This document shows positions 28,642 to 42,609 of a stretch of DNA of 64,000 bases, one piece after another (position 1 is the stretch's first letter; each line of letters opens with the position of its first letter). The notes beneath the pieces are model-generated. The model was not told where the DNA came from, made no database searches, and saw nothing but the letters and a program-made list of their open reading frames with translations. This stretch comes from Paramecium sonneborni. Lineage: Eukaryota > Ciliophora > Oligohymenophorea > Peniculida > Parameciidae. The stretch covers positions 59,013-123,012 of the forward strand of contig CAJJDN010000127.1 of the NCBI GenBank assembly GCA_905182985.1, written 5' to 3'. The position numbers were made by a program, and so were the translations under genes.

Positions 28642-29502
28642 TCATATATTAATTTTTTATATTCTTTTTTTCAATTTTAATGAATTCCATTAATTGTCAG
28701 TCTATGATTTTTATTCTTTAAATTAGGTAGAGTATTCTTTTGAATCCATTCGAATGTACTTTCCCTCCACTTAGGAAGGATATTGTAGACTATAATTTGA
28801 AAATCCTTTATTTAGTATATATAAGTCAGGATAGTGTAGGTTAGGATAATTATTCAGATTTCGATCCATATTTCTTATTTATTTATAACTAATAAGAATT
28901 ACATGGATATTATTACATTTAAACACTTCTCTTTTCAGAGAATTCACAATATAAAACAATAACTGGTTTTACTGCAGGAATTTATTTAAAAAATATAGAA
29001 TCTATTTCGAAAGGATTACAAAGATGAGTTGCACCTTAGATGTGACCACCCTCAAACTCAAATAAGTAACGACAATCAAACAATGTTATATCATTAGCAT
29101 TTTAATACTAAATTATAAATTACTCAATTTTACTAAAGTTTCAGGAGTAATATAATTGACAGCATCCTTTTCAAAATGTTATAATCTATTCAATCCTTCA
29201 GGATCGTCATAAAAGTTAACAGGAACTTTGAATGAACTAAAAAATTCTTATCTTTCAAATTATCTTCCAGGACTGCTAGTTTCACTTGAAACAGACACTC
29301 CTCTTCTCAACCAAGAATCATCTCCAATAACTATTTTTTTATTTGGATTTAATAATTGTTAGCTTCTTGTAGGACTCAATAATAGAAACTCATCTCCAAT
29401 TCTCTTAGTGGAATTATTTGAATCACACTCAAAGGAACTTAATGAAGCACAAGTTTTTAGTAGATGCAATAAATTTGGCATCTCTTATGATGAACAATCC
29501 AT
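28642..29502 (-). CDS. CDC25: CDC25-like dual-specificity phosphatase
   Basis: Introns of 26 and 28 nt give 268 residues. The N-terminal 100 residues are Ser/Thr-rich with an SP site (LLLSPTRSQ), as in CDC25 regulatory tails. The rhodanese-fold catalytic domain has ITPETL, then DITLFDCRYLFEFEGGHIQG, the loop CEFSEKRS (Cys-x5-Arg) and NLNNYPNLHYPDLYILNKGF, the CDC25 signature after the active site. The enzyme removes inhibitory phosphates from cyclin-dependent kinases. It is small for a CDC25, mostly because the regulatory region is short. An antisense open frame at 28680-29027 is a shadow of this gene. Confidence 0.9.
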
Positions 29503-29639
29503 CTTATCTTTCCGCTATTTAAGTTTTAAATATATATATAAATATTAAATCAAATCTAAAAAGCTTTATGGTCTAATATACACATTTACTTATTTTTAGT
29601 ATTATTTATCAATTCAAATACTACAATTGATACAAATTT

Positions 29640-30700
29640 GATAACCAAATAACTAACATATAATAATTCAAGCTTTATTCATATTTTAAGTACTAACAAG
29701 AAATACTATATTTTATTTTATTCTTTCCAATTAATTTTGTTATTTATTAATTATTCCAAAATGCCGCTTTAATAATCCTATCTTTCATCTAATTTCAAAT
29801 CACAATTCGTTTCATCTTCTAATACAGTTATTACCAAATATAATAACAAATTCATAATCTAATTCATTATCTTAAATTATATTCAATAATATATTTTTTT
29901 ATTTGTATATCTTTTATAGGATTCCAACTTCCTCATTTTCTGTTTTCTCTACAATTAATAAATATCATTATCCGAATAGGTTTTATGTTTAATTGAAAAA
30001 AAAGCAAACTTTGAAATCTTTCTAAGGACCTTCAAGTTTATATTTTTGTTACCCATTCTTCTTCAAATCAATCAATAAGGATTCATTTAAAATTTTGTAT
30101 ATATATTATTAGATTTTTATTAACAATAAATTAATTTCATTCTTAACCATCATTTTTAATCACAAAATTTTTACTCATTCTTGACCATTTTTTGTAATCA
30201 TAAAATTTTTATTTAAAGAATTTAGAAAATAAATAACATTACAAAATATTTCTTATTATTCTAAAGATTTCAATTCTTAAATAATAGAAAAAAACTCTTC
30301 CTTTTTAAAAATTATGTTTTCATGCTTTTGGAAAAACAAAACTTAAAGAGACTTAAAATCCTATTTTTTATTTATAATTATATTTTCACAAGTATTCAAA
30401 TAAAAATCTTTCTCTCATAACTTATTTTACTATCAAATTTTTCATTATAGATATTAATTAATCCAGTTTTATCATTTAATCAAATTTATATTGAATAAAG
30501 ATCTAAATTTTGTTCTTTATCACTTTCTTCAAATAAACTTTAGTATTATTTATACTTATATTCAACTTAAAATCTTTAAGTAATTTAGATATTTTGAGTT
30601 GATCTTTAACAAGTTATAACTTGTAAATGAATATAACTTATTTATCATTTGTATTTTAAATTAATACATTTTATTCATTTTACACATACCTAACTTCAAA
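29640..30700 (-). pseudogene. decayed coding relic (minus strand)
   Basis: Pieces that look like protein appear on the minus strand: ESLLIDLKKNGQQKYKLEGP, DFKVCFFFNQTQNLFGQ, then after an in-frame TGA VEKTENEEVGILQKIYKQKN and ELDYEFVIIFGNN. Further upstream are KISKLLKDFKLNI and FEESDKEQNLDLYSIQ in other frames. They do not join through normal introns and no start is present. I take this as a pseudogene of unrecognised family. The flanks 29503-29640 and 30700-30758 hold nothing else. Confidence 0.35.
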
Positions 30701-32030
30701 ATCTATATTATTAGTAATTAAATAACACTCGTTTTAAAATAAAGCTTAATTATAATAAATGAGTACTAGTAGATATGTTTCAAAGAAGCTTCAGCCATAT
30801 ATTACATCTAAGACAGAACTGAGCTAACAACTTGAAAAACTCTAGGCAGAGTAAAAGGAAGAGGAAAGATTAAATGATATATACTTTGATTAATTGGGAA
30901 AANTCCTATCTTTCATCTAATTTCAAATCACAATTCGTTTCATCTTCTAATACAGTTATTACCAAATATAATAACAAATTCATAATCTAATTCATTATCT
31001 TAAATTATATTCAATAATATATTTTTTTATTTGTATATCTTTTATAGGATTCCAACTTCCTCATTTTCTGTTTTCTCTACAATTAATAAATATCATTATC
31101 CGAATAGGTTTTATGTTTAATTGAAAAAAAAGCAAACTTTGAAATCTTTCTAAGGACCTTCAAGTTTATATTTTTGTTACCCATTCTTCTTCAAATCAAT
31201 CAATAAGGATTCATTTAAAATTTTGTATATATATTATTAGATTTTTATTAACAATAAATTAATTTCATTCTTAACCATCATTTTTAATCACAAAATTTTT
31301 ACTCATTCTTGACCATTTTTTGTAATCATAAAATTTTTATTTAAAGAATTTAGAAAATAAATAACATTACAAAATATTTCTTATTATTCTAAAGATTTCA
31401 ATTCTTAAATAATAGAAAAAAACTCTTCCTTTTTAAAAATTATGTTTTCATGCTTTTGGAAAAACAAAACTTAAAGAGACTTAAAATCCTATTTTTTATT
31501 TATAATTATATTTTCACAAGTATTCAAATAAAAATCTTTCTCTCATAACTTATTTTACTATCAAATTTTTCATTATAGATATTAATTAATCCAGTTTTAT
31601 CATTTAATCAAATTTATATTGAATAAAGATCTAAATTTTGTTCTTTATCACTTTCTTCAAATAAACTTTAGTATTATTTATACTTATATTCAACTTAAAA
31701 TCTTTAAGTAATTTAGATATTTTGAGTTGATCTTTAACAAGTTATAACTTGTAAATGAATATAACTTATTTATCATTTGTATTTTAAATTAATACATTTT
31801 ATTCATTTTACACATACCTAACTTCAAAATCTATATTATTAGTAATTAAATAACACTCGTTTTAAAATAAAGCTTAATTATAATAAATGAGTACTAGTAG
31901 ATATGTTTCAAAGAAGCTTCAGCCATATATTACATCTAAGACAGAACTGAGCTAACAACTTGAAAAACTCTAGGCAGAGTAAAAGGAAGAGGAAAGATTA
32001 AATGATATATACTTTGATTAATTGGGAAAA
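29776..32030. repeat. 1.13-kb direct repeat around an N: unmerged assembly overlap
   Basis: 29776-30902 and 30904-32030 appear identical, split by the N at 30903. Each copy contains the spacer relics and the first 144 nt of the polycystin-type gene. The first copy (ATG at 30759) is cut at the N; the second (ATG at 31887) runs through. Only one copy should be counted. Confidence 0.9.
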
Positions 32031-34492
32031 CTGGAAAAGGTAAAAATGATTATCATCAAAGGAATATGATACTCTTGTCCATATTATGGAAGAATATGGT
32101 AAGCGGACCTCTGTTAAATAGAGTGGAGATACAGATTAAGCTTAAAACTTAGATTCTAGAATTGAAAAAGCAGTTATTGAGACTTTAAATTTATATTTGC
32201 TTGCAAATAGTAGAAAAGAATAATTAGAAGCTTTATAAGAAAGAGAAATTGCTAAAAAATAATCTCCTATGAATCTAACATTAGGCAAGAATGCCATAAT
32301 TGAGTAAAAAATAGATGGGTTAGATGATGAATTAAATGAAGATGAATATGGTTATTATGTAACTTTATAATCTGAAGATACTTCTATGGATGTTAAAATA
32401 CCTGCAACAATTAAAACCTTTAAAGATTTGAAATAGATTATTAAATCTTGTTTTATGCTAGAAGAAAATGAAATATATTGCACAGATCAGATGGGTAATC
32501 TATTCTAAGAAAACATGATTTTATTAGATTAAATTTATCCTCCTCTCTATGATTTGATGAAAAATTATTAACCAATAATTGGAATCTAAATAGTCAAGTA
32601 ACTTAAACTCAGAGAAGCTATTCAAAGTGGAGATGAAAGTTTATTATCAGATGATGGTGCAAGATATTTCATTAAAAGATTAAAAATGACTAAACCCGTT
32701 GAAAAAAAAATTAATTGGAATATATATCTAGGTTATTTAAACAGTTTTAAATATTTTGTTGAAACAGTTTTGTTTCTTATGGTTCTAGGCTTATTTTTAG
32801 TTGTCGAAATAGATTAAGTTAAATTCACTACAAGTTCTTCTTTAATTACTTCATTTGCAAAATAAATGTAAATTTCTAAATCATTTGTATCACCAATCAA
32901 AAATATATCATAGATTATTAATCAAACACTTACCTACACTACAGATAATCATAAATTTCCTACATATCCTTTAATATCTGGATTGTTAATCTAAACACTT
33001 GTTAAATAAGTAAATTTTATTATCATTATTATCTAGGAAAATATGCAAGATTGCTCAATTCTAAATAATAATCAAAAAAAATTATTTAGTGATAAAAATT
33101 AAAGTTGCTTAGATTTTTCCACTGTTCTAACAAACGATTTATCAGAACAATATGAATACACCAACTTTAATCCATCTATCTATAATTAATAATTTGAAGG
33201 ATATGTATGGGAATTGAATTTATCATCCAAAGAAGAATTTAATTAAAATATTGAATTACTCCTCTAAAAAGATTGGATTAAATATAATATTAAATCATCA
33301 AAATTTATTTTAAACTACTTCAATTCTCCTACAAAAAGACTAATATAAGTTGTTATTACTACTATTTACTTATTTAATGATGTAACTATATTCTTAATTT
33401 TAGATTTTGCTAAATTTTAATAGTATTTCCTTAGAATCTTTTGATCTTAATAAATCTACTGAAACTGAACAATTTTATGATGAAATATTATTTTATTTAT
33501 CTATTTTACTATTGTCCTCATCATTATTAGGTAAGAATTTATTATTTTATGTTTAGACTTTTTTGGAATATTTTTAAAAACATCTGATAATTCTTTTATT
33601 TTATTATATTAGTCCTATTGTGATTTAATAAACAAATAAAAAAAGTTGTAATCTAAAAAAAAAGATTTAACAACCGTAGAGTTGTAAGAATTAAGGTAGA
33701 AAGAACTGATAGTTGGAGAATACTTTATTTTTAATATATCTGTTGTTTATATTGTGATTAAAGTTCCGTTAATTTTTGACTTTATTTGTAAAAATAACAG
33801 ATATCTTAGACATATTATCAAATATAGCCATTTTGGTTAGGGGAACAATTTAAGAAATATATACAAATGCCTTAGATGAAATTTAAATAAATTCTAAAGA
33901 ATTTTAAGATGCATCTAAATTAATTGCTCCAGCATTTTTATTGAGATTATTTACTGGAGCTTTAGTTTTATTTTTGATGGCTTCAATAATTCGATTTTTA
34001 GGAAATTGGAGTCCATATCTTAAATGTTATGGATTAGTAATGATAAGAGTAAACTATTTAATACTTATAATAGTTCAATAAATAATCTTCATTTTTACTA
34101 TTAGTTCTCATATTTATCATTAGCATAAGTGCAATGTCATGGTCTATAACAATCCAAGGCAAATTAATAGGATAAGATAATTTCTTCTATAATTTCATCG
34201 GATTATTAAGGTGCACCTTAAAATATGGTATGCATAATGATTTAGGAGAATAAGGGTTAGAAAATAATTATTAAAAACAAATTAGTTTTTCTTTTGAAAC
34301 TAGATATGTATTAAATATTTTAATTACAAGCTACAATACCTGATAATTTTAGTTATATCTTTCATAATGATTCCAATATTCATTTCACTAATGACATAAC
34401 AAGTACACAACACGAAATTAGAAGCTGAATAAAAGATGATAGAAATGGAGAGAGAGTAAGAGGAAGAAAAATAAAAATAAAAATAAAAATGA
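31887..34492 (+). CDS. polycystin-type (PKD2-like) TRP cation channel
   Basis: Seven introns (22, 27, 22, 26, 22, 25, 23 nt) give 812 residues. A 270-residue cytosolic N-terminus precedes S1 (FVETVLFLMVLGLFLVVEI). A large extracellular loop of about 210 residues ends in KDWIKYNIKSSKFI and IQVVITTIYLFND, matching the polycystin domain just before S2. S2-S4 follow (FYLSILLLSSSLLDFFGIF, FIFNISFRQFLTLFVKITDI, APAFLLRLFTGALVLFLMAS). Then come S5, a pore loop around FIGLLRCTLKYGM, S6 (LIILVISFIMIPIFISLM) and a short Gln/Lys/Glu coiled tail. The family forms calcium-permeable channels, often ciliary. The pore lacks an obvious acidic filter residue, and mucolipin relatives are an alternative. Confidence 0.8.
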
Positions 34493-35875
34493 TTTTACTT
34501 TATTTCAATGGTATAATTAAATTTAATAATAATTATAATAATAAATCAAAAAATAAACTAATATTTTAACAAATGACTTGATAAAAATAATTTCAATCAT
34601 TTATTTTTAAATTCAATTTATGGATTTGAATCATAGTTAATTTTTTTGTCCTAGTTTTTCTATATGAAGGATTTAATTAAAAATTATAATTAATTTTTCA
34701 GAAACAACTCTTTAATTTAAGAGTTTTTTGAAAAATGTAGAAGAACAAATTTTTAAGGAATTTTTATATTACATTAACAATGAATTAAAGCTTTACCTTA
34801 ATTTATTTAAACTGAAATATGTTCCTCCAAACATTAAACATGGTAATTGTGTAAACAACTCAATTAAATCGAATCAGATTCTACTTAATTATAACAATAT
34901 AAGCAATTGAATAATTTTGTTGCTGCTTCGGTTAATAGAATTTAGCTTGAAGTCTAAGAAAATTATGTAGCTTATAGATTTAATTTTATTTTTTATGGAC
35001 TCTCTGATATAGCTATTATTTATTATTAGTTCTAAATCATTGATACAGATCCTTTAATAATGCTTTCTAAAAATATTAAAAATATAAAAGTTACCCTTTT
35101 AATTATTTGATGTTTAATTATACATGCTTTGACATTGTTTTTAATTAGTTTAGTCATTGTTTGCTTATAATTTATTTTGTAAGATTTGCTTTCCAGAAAT
35201 TTATTAAAGACTATTTTTAGAGGTTTGTTTGTTATCTTATGAAATAATACTTTTTTTTGGATTCAATTATTCTTATTTGGTTTTGTTATCTGTCTATTTG
35301 ATTGAATTTGAAAAATGCAATTGATATACTAAAAAATATCCTAATTTTTTTACTTTAAAGACTTTAGGAGTTTTAAGGGTCGAGATCATTTCTAGAATAT
35401 TAATTATTTATTCCTAACTTTTCTTAACTTAAGTGTTAATTCTGAATTTAGTTTTATATTAATTTTGAACTTTTGTTTCTTCTATCGTTGATTATATTTG
35501 AGGGAGAACCTATTATATTTATATTTTTGCTTTATTCCTATATTGATAATTTTGTTCCTTTTAATAATTTATTTGAATTTAATAATTCATTTTGAGCTTT
35601 AAATTATCTCTATAAGCTATCACCAATATTATTGATTGTTGAATTAGAATTTTTTTAGTTGAAATTTCCTACTTTGATTTGTGATTAATTTAAACACTTA
35701 TTGTTTCGAAGGCTATCAACTACAAATTAAGAATGAAGAAATACAATTTATATCTTTTAAATTGGTTCGTTTTTCTAAGTCTATTTATTTATCTACTTTT
35801 GACATGGTGCTCATAATTGTATATTTAGAATAATTATATAATATTTAACATAAATGAAAATAGCAATTAACATAA
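34493..35875 (+). pseudogene. AT-rich region with a decayed coding fragment
   Basis: From about 34674 to 35109 a frame reads as protein (EEQIFKEFLYYINNELKLYL, and after removing a possible 35-nt intron FVAASVNRIQLEVQENYVAY and RFNFIFYGLSDIAIIYYQFQ) but has no ATG. The rest up to 35875 is T-rich with scattered TGA and no convincing frame on either strand. This is probably the remnant of a gene. Family unknown. Confidence 0.35.
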
Positions 35876-36448
35876 TCACATTTTACATTAAAAGCCAATT
35901 AAAACACCGCTAATAATTGATAAAACAACTAATCCCATAAAATTTAGCATAATGATATCCTTTGATAATTGATAAAAATAATACAAAAAATTCTGGAAAT
36001 AAATAACAAGCAGAATAAGTTAAGAATATTTCAGTATGTCCTATAATACAGCGCTGAATAATTTGAGATATATTACATCTTTATATTTATCTGAATACAT
36101 TTCCATATAATTATTTACGCTGAGTAAAAGTGATGTAAGAAATCCATGTTAAAACACAATAATAGGGAATGCTAAATATATTAATTGATCAGCAATAATT
36201 TATGTTTTTGAGGTAGATACATGAGTTGATCCAATAGAACTAAATATTCTTCCTGCAACCCAAGTTTGAAAACTCAAAGTTAAAAAGGCTTTGTAAGCAA
36301 AAAGTAATTAAAAAGTAGCAAAGATGATAGAGAGTATAAAACATGGTTTAGTTGGCACTAATATTAATAAATAATAAATATTACTTGTATTAGAAATAAA
36401 CATGGATAGTATTTGATTGTGATAGTATCGAAGAAATTTATCTAACAT
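35876..36448 (-). CDS. four-helix membrane protein of unknown function
   Basis: One 27-nt intron; 181 residues. Four hydrophobic segments can be seen: CFILSIIFATFQLLFAYKAF, IYLAFPIIVFQHGFLTSLLL, LILLVIYFQNFLYYFY and FMGLVVLSIISGVLIGF. The loop TWVAGRIFSSIGSTHVSTS is polar. No signature motif is recognised; the size and topology resemble small tetraspan proteins in general. Its start codon is 34 nt from that of the divergent TOG-domain gene, so the two must share upstream control elements. Confidence 0.55.
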
Positions 36449-36482
36449 AAGAATTTCTTTATAAATTTAAATTAAAAAAAAA

Positions 36483-39400
36483 ATGTCAGAAGAATAAATG
36501 AATGAAACAAAAGAGGCAGCTGAACCATACAAACCTGTTGATTTTAAAGGAGATTAATAAAATGATGAATAAAAAGTAGTACAACCTAGTTATGGAAATG
36601 ATGATATTCCAATAGGAAAATCTTCAAATAAATAAATGATTGATGAATATCCTCCAGAAGGTTATGTTCCTAAAAAGGCAGCACCAAAAAAGGCAGCTAA
36701 AAAACCAGTAGCTCCTCCTGTTGAAAATGATGAACCAAAAGTTGTAGTAAACCCAGATGAAATTCCACTTAAACCTGCAGGATAAAATGTATTAGATGAT
36801 TAGCCTGTTGGAGGAGGTAAGAAGTTTGCAATTAGTGAATATCCTGAAGGAATGGAAGGAGGAGGGGAAGATGTTTAATAAACAGTTCTACCACTTGCTT
36901 AACGTTTAAAATCAAAAGCATGGAAGTTGAGATAAAGTGCATTTGAAGAAATGGCAGAGCTCTTTTAAAAAGATGAATCTATTGATGAATATTATGAAGA
37001 ATGGCCTAAATTAATTAATGATAATAATCCTGGAAGTTAAGAAAAAGCATTAATAGCATTATAAATATTTATTGCAAAATCTAATAAGGGTTAATTTGCA
37101 GCAAGATTTGATGCAAAAGAAACTATTCGTATGTTAATTGATAAATGTATTGCTCCAGGAAAAAAATAAATTGTTAAACTTAGTTATGAAATCTTTTTTG
37201 ATATTTTTGAAAGAAGAGATAAATAAGAAATGTTTGATGTTGTTGTTGAAATGTTAAAGAATAAAGTTTAAAAAGTTTAATGTGCAGCAATTCAAAGTTT
37301 AATTGAATTATTAATTACATTTGGTCCAAAAAGATTAGATTATTTAAAACCTTTCTTTCCAGAAATAGAGAAATTATCATAATCAACAGTTTCATCAATT
37401 AAAACAGAATGCATGAATTTTTATAAAGAAGCACATAAATGGCTAGGTGAACCAATATTAGCACCATTTATAAAAGGATTAAAAAAATTATAATTAGAAG
37501 AATTAGAGAAATTTTAAAAAGAATGGTAACCTATTCCAATGGTACCAACAAGAGGAGGAGATGCTGTAACTGTTGGATAAGGAGGGGGAGCTAATAATGG
37601 ATTAGATGCATACGATTTAGTAGATGCATATGATATATTTAATAAATATAATGAAAAATGGTGTGATAAAGTTTTAGCATAAACTAAATGGAATGAAAAA
37701 TAAGCATTATTAGATTAATTATTAAAAGAAGCTGCTACTCCTAAAATTGCTACTGGTAATTATGTACCTATGATTGCTATGATTAAAAAATTATTAGTTG
37801 ATTCTAATCAAGTTATTAATGTATGTGCTATTAAATTATGTGGAGCATTTGTTAAAGGACTTCGTAAAAATTTTACTGCTTAAGCTAAATTATTATTCCC
37901 ACTTTTAATAGTTAAATTAAGAGAAAAAAAAAATATTTGCTAAGAAGCTAGAGCAGCTATGGAATTATTTCATTATTCTTTATAAGTTGAAGATGTTGTA
38001 GAAGATTTTAAAGAAGGATTAGCAGATAAGAATCCTTAAATGAGAGCTTAGTGTCTTTTATTATTTGCTAAACTTGTTTAATTAAAAGGATTTCCATAAG
38101 GAGCACCTAAACCTAAATTTGTTGATTGTGTTAAATAATTATTACCATTAGCTAAAAAACTTATTGAAGATAGTGTACCTGATGTTAGAGAAGCTTCTGT
38201 ATAAAGTTTAGGTACACTCAAACCTTATTTATCAGATTAATTGATTAATACCTTTTATGGTGATATTGGATAATAAAAATTGAGTAAAATCAATGAAATT
38301 TCAAGTTAAATTGAAGAGGAAAAAAAGAAGGAATAAATCAAAAAATAACCTCCATAAAGTAAAGAATAATAAAATGCTTCATAAATTCAATAATCGAATA
38401 TATAAAATAATAATACACAATAAGGAAATGCTAAAAAACCTCCACTTTCTTAAAAAAGTACTATTGTTATTACTGAACAACCTGAATAAAGTATTGATCA
38501 ATTAGAAAATTTATTAAGAAATTACGGAGTTGATGATTTATTTTTTGAAAATATTAATGGTATGGCTAAATTAAAAGCTGAAGCTATCAAAATGTTAGAA
38601 AATGAAACTGATACAATGCTCAATCATTTTGAAGATATTTTGAATTTCTTAAAAATCAAATTAAAGGATTGGAAAGAAGCCAATCTTTCAATTAATAAAG
38701 AACTGTTTTCTCTTTTGATTTATGCTAATAACTTAGATCCTAAACCATTTACTCAAAAATCATTTCAACCATTGTGCAAATTATTGGTTGAAAAAATGAC
38801 TGATTCTAAATTTAGAGAAGATATATATATTATTTTAAAAGGATGTTGTGAATGTGTGAATCCTAAATATATTGTATTATACTTGATTACTCAAGCTATT
38901 CCTAAAGAAGACAAAGAAAATGGAAAAGTTGTGATTGTACCACCTTAAAAGATAGGAGAAATCATTAACAACATTTCAAAAATAATAGATATTGTAACAA
39001 TTAGAAATGTACCTACAAAAGAAATTATAGATTTTGGGAAAGAATAATTACAATCAACGAATGCAATAATTAAAAATTCATGTGTAGAATTATTCAAAAC
39101 TATTTATAAATACATTGGTTAAGAATTATTATAATTTTTATCTGATGTATAACCTCCTGTTATGAAAACACTTAATTCTGAATTTGAAAAAATAACAGTC
39201 TTAACATCTTATGAACCAACCATTACTTTTATAGGAGAAGCTGCAAAGGAATGTGGAGTGATATAATCTTAACCACTTTCCTAATCAATAATGTAATCAA
39301 CAATATCATCTTTAAATGATAATTTACCTAGGACTGACATTTCAAATTAGTTATAATCTGTTTTAAAGAAAATGGCAGATGTTTAATGGAATAAAAGAAA

Positions 39401-42400
39401 AGAAGGAATCGAAGAATTAGAAAAAATCTTGACACATAATAATAATAGAATATAAATTAATGGATTAAATGATTTAATCAATATGTTGAAATAAAGATTA
39501 AATGATAACAATAAATAATTAGTTAGACCTATAGTGTAAATTGTTGGTAGAGTAGCTGAAGCTTGTGGGAAAGACTTTAAATCATCTGGAAAATAATTGA
39601 TTTAACCACTAATATCAATACTTAGTGATAAATAGGTGTTAGTTAGATAAGATGTTGTTGCTAGTTTAGATAAATTTTGCTTAGCTATAGGTATTGATTA
39701 AGTGATTCTGTAAATGCCACCTTATTTATAAATGGAATCTATTGAACTCAAATAAGAAGTTTTGTTATTCATTATGAAATATATTGAAGCTTTGCTTAAA
39801 ATGGATTATAAGCCATTCATTTTACCATTAATTAATTGTCTTTGTGATAGAGTCAAAGAAGTTAGATAAGCAGCAGAATAAGTTTGTGAACGAATGGTTG
39901 AAGACGTTGGAATTGATCCATTTTTAAATTAGATGAAAGACCTTAAACCAGCTGTTGTTTAATAAGTGAAATTGTTTTTTGCAAAATTTGGAATTACAGA
40001 ATTAGAAGAACCATCAAAAAGGACAGGTAAAACACCAAAAGGAAAATAATAATAATAGTAGTTGTAATAACAAGATTTAAGAAATATGAAAAGAAATTTG
40101 ACCACAAAAGATTTACAAAATGACTTAAATACATCTTAAGAACCAAAATAAAGAAATGAAAGAACTCCAAAGAAATCTTTACATTAAAAATCTCATAAAA
40201 CGCTACCTTAAGATAATACACCATTAAGACAATAAAAAGAAAAAGCAATATTCCATGATAGTAACAGTTTGATTGCAAAAGGTGCTAGTATCAAAGAAAT
40301 GAAACTATTAAGATTATAGTCAGATTAAATCTAATGGTGGGCAAATGATTGTTTTCCAAACAATTGCTTTAGTGATTTCTATGTATGTTTAAGAGAGGAT
40401 CTTTACAATCAATTGATGTCATATAATTATAAAGATGTTATGAAAGGTTTACAATAATTAATGTCTATTTGGAATGATCCTGAATAAAAACAAGACATTA
40501 TTGAATTAAGTGATTTATTGCTTAAATTTGTTCTTGTTAAAATTTATGGATGCTCTGCTAATCAATTATTAATAAATGCTTTGATTAGTTTTTTAGATGC
40601 TTTCTTTTTAATTATTTCAAAATCAAGGTATATCCTAACAGAAGTAGAATAGATTGTGACTATTTCTTTAATTAGAGAATTGATCTATGCTGGAGTTGAT
40701 GTTCATCCAGAATTGATAATAAATCTTCAATCTGTATTCCCTGCTGAAATTATGATTAAACGACTTTTACTTTTGTTTAGTATCAATCCATCAAGTTTGC
40801 ATCCATTCTTAATTGATTAAAAGGAAAGAAATGATGCTTAATTATGCAATTTGATCATCTAAGGTTAATTGACTAAATTCTTTCCTTTAGATCTATTCCC
40901 AGAATACTCTTAGTATTTCACTAAAGAGTTATAAAATGAACTCATAGCTTTATTTGGAGATAATACCATTAGAAGATATACCTAATAATAGTAAATCTAT
41001 CAATAATAGCCATAAGCATAATAACAACAAGTAATTTAATAATCTCAATAATAATAATTGGCTTCACAATAATAATACTAAATAAGTAAATAACCAATTG
41101 TCTAAGGAACTGTTCAATTATAATCAAATAAAGATCCGAGATCATAGTATTTTTTATAAATTCTAGATTCTCTATTGAGCTAATAAACTTCTCAAAAAAT
41201 AGAATCTTTAATGTAAATCAGTGATCTGCTCACTTAAAACATTTAATAAAATTAATAGTTATTTGTTGATAATGCTGAGGCAATTTGCAAATGTTTCCAA
41301 ACTTTATTATAGAATACTTTTACTTAAAGGGATACATATCCTGCTTAGTTTATATAGTTTTTCTTATAAGCCTTAGGTAAATTGTATTAATTAAAGCCAT
41401 ATGTAAATTAATTACCATATGAATTATTATGCGGATTCACAGAAGAAATTATGTAAAGACTATTAACAGAAGATGAAATAAAAACTTAGCATGAAAATGG
41501 AGACACTACTGTTAAATAACTAAATTCTACAACCTTACGAATTTTGGAAAACACAAGTTAAGATATTATGTTTTCTATTTTATTTGATATTTTAACTAAA
41601 CATAGACGTCGAAACAATACATCTAAAATGATAGGTTTACTTGTTAAATGCATAGCTAGATTAACTGCAAAAGTAGAATAGAATAGTAATATAAAGATTG
41701 AATTACTTCTTCTTAAATTTCATAACTATCTAAATGAGTTTTAACTTTATCCTAACTTTGCAGTTGATGAATAAGGTGTTAAAACAATAAAGGTAGTGCT
41801 CCAACAATTAGTTAAAATGAGAGGAGAAACTATTTGGGAAAACTATCATCTAGTTAGTAGAAGTACTTAATAAGATCAATATCTTAATAAATGGATTTAA
41901 GCTTATTTAGGTAATCCTTCCTTATAAAATGGCTAATAAGAAAATAATCTTCCTGATCAAGAATTTTTATAGATAGCAGAAATGTTAAGATAACCTCTAT
42001 CATTAGACACTGGAATTCAAAAAATGGTTGAAAAAATTAAAAGAAATCCAAGTATAATATATTTCATATTTTATAGCAATCTAATGGTAAAAATACGTAT
42101 AAGATTAATAAATTTAACTAATTATTTAATAGTAACTAACTAATGGATAAGTACCTATTCTTGGAGGTTTTATGAGCAATCAATCGTAATTATAGTAACC
42201 TTAGTTATAATAATTATCTTTATAATAATCACAATTACAATAAAGCTAATTATAATAGCCTTAATTATCTGTTAGACCTTCCTTATAATAGCAACAATAA
42301 TAAGCGCAGTAATAACAGTAATAGCAATAATAATAAATGATGGCCTAATTACCTTATCCAAGAACAACAAGAGCTGTTGATCAATAATAATATAATGATT

Positions 42401-42609
42401 CTCTAAATGGTTAGTAATTCAATCAATACATGTCTGTTAATTAATATTCAATAAATTAAAATTAATTAGGATAATCTTAATAATAAAATGTAAAGACTCC
42501 TGAATATTTAATGTAAAAATTAACTGATATGAAAAATAAAGTACAAACTCTTGTAGGTCCAAACAATGTTTAACAAGCATAAAATCCTAGATAACGTCTA
42601 CCTTAATGA
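36483..42609 (+). CDS. XMAP215/ch-TOG family microtubule polymerase
   Basis: Only one 25-nt intron in 6.1 kb; 2,033 residues. Several TOG arrays (HEAT-like helix pairs) can be followed. The first, near residues 140-370, has LPLAQRLKSKAWKLRQSAFE and YEIFFDIFERRDKQEMFDVV. The second has NEKQALLDQLL and GLRKNFTAQAKLLFPLLIVK, and others have FYGDIG, LKPAVVQQVKLFFAKFG and DVQWNKRKEGIEELEKILTH. A Lys/Pro/Ala-rich opening and a Lys/Gln linker separate them. The last 200 residues are extremely Gln-rich, encoded by TAA, TAG and CAA. This family binds tubulin dimers and drives plus-end growth. Domain identity is firm; the exact count of TOG units is not. Confidence 0.88.

Noticed and set aside
28680..29027. 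Plus-strand open frame of 115 codons starting MNSINCQSMIFILQIRQS
   Set aside because: It is antisense to the catalytic exons of CDC25. Only the minus strand gives the CEFSEKRS loop and the DRNLNNYPNLHYPDLYIL signature through proper introns.
34728..34910. Frame that seems to start MKNVEEQIF
   Set aside because: Its first codon is TTG, not ATG, and no ATG lies upstream in frame; kept only as a coding relic.
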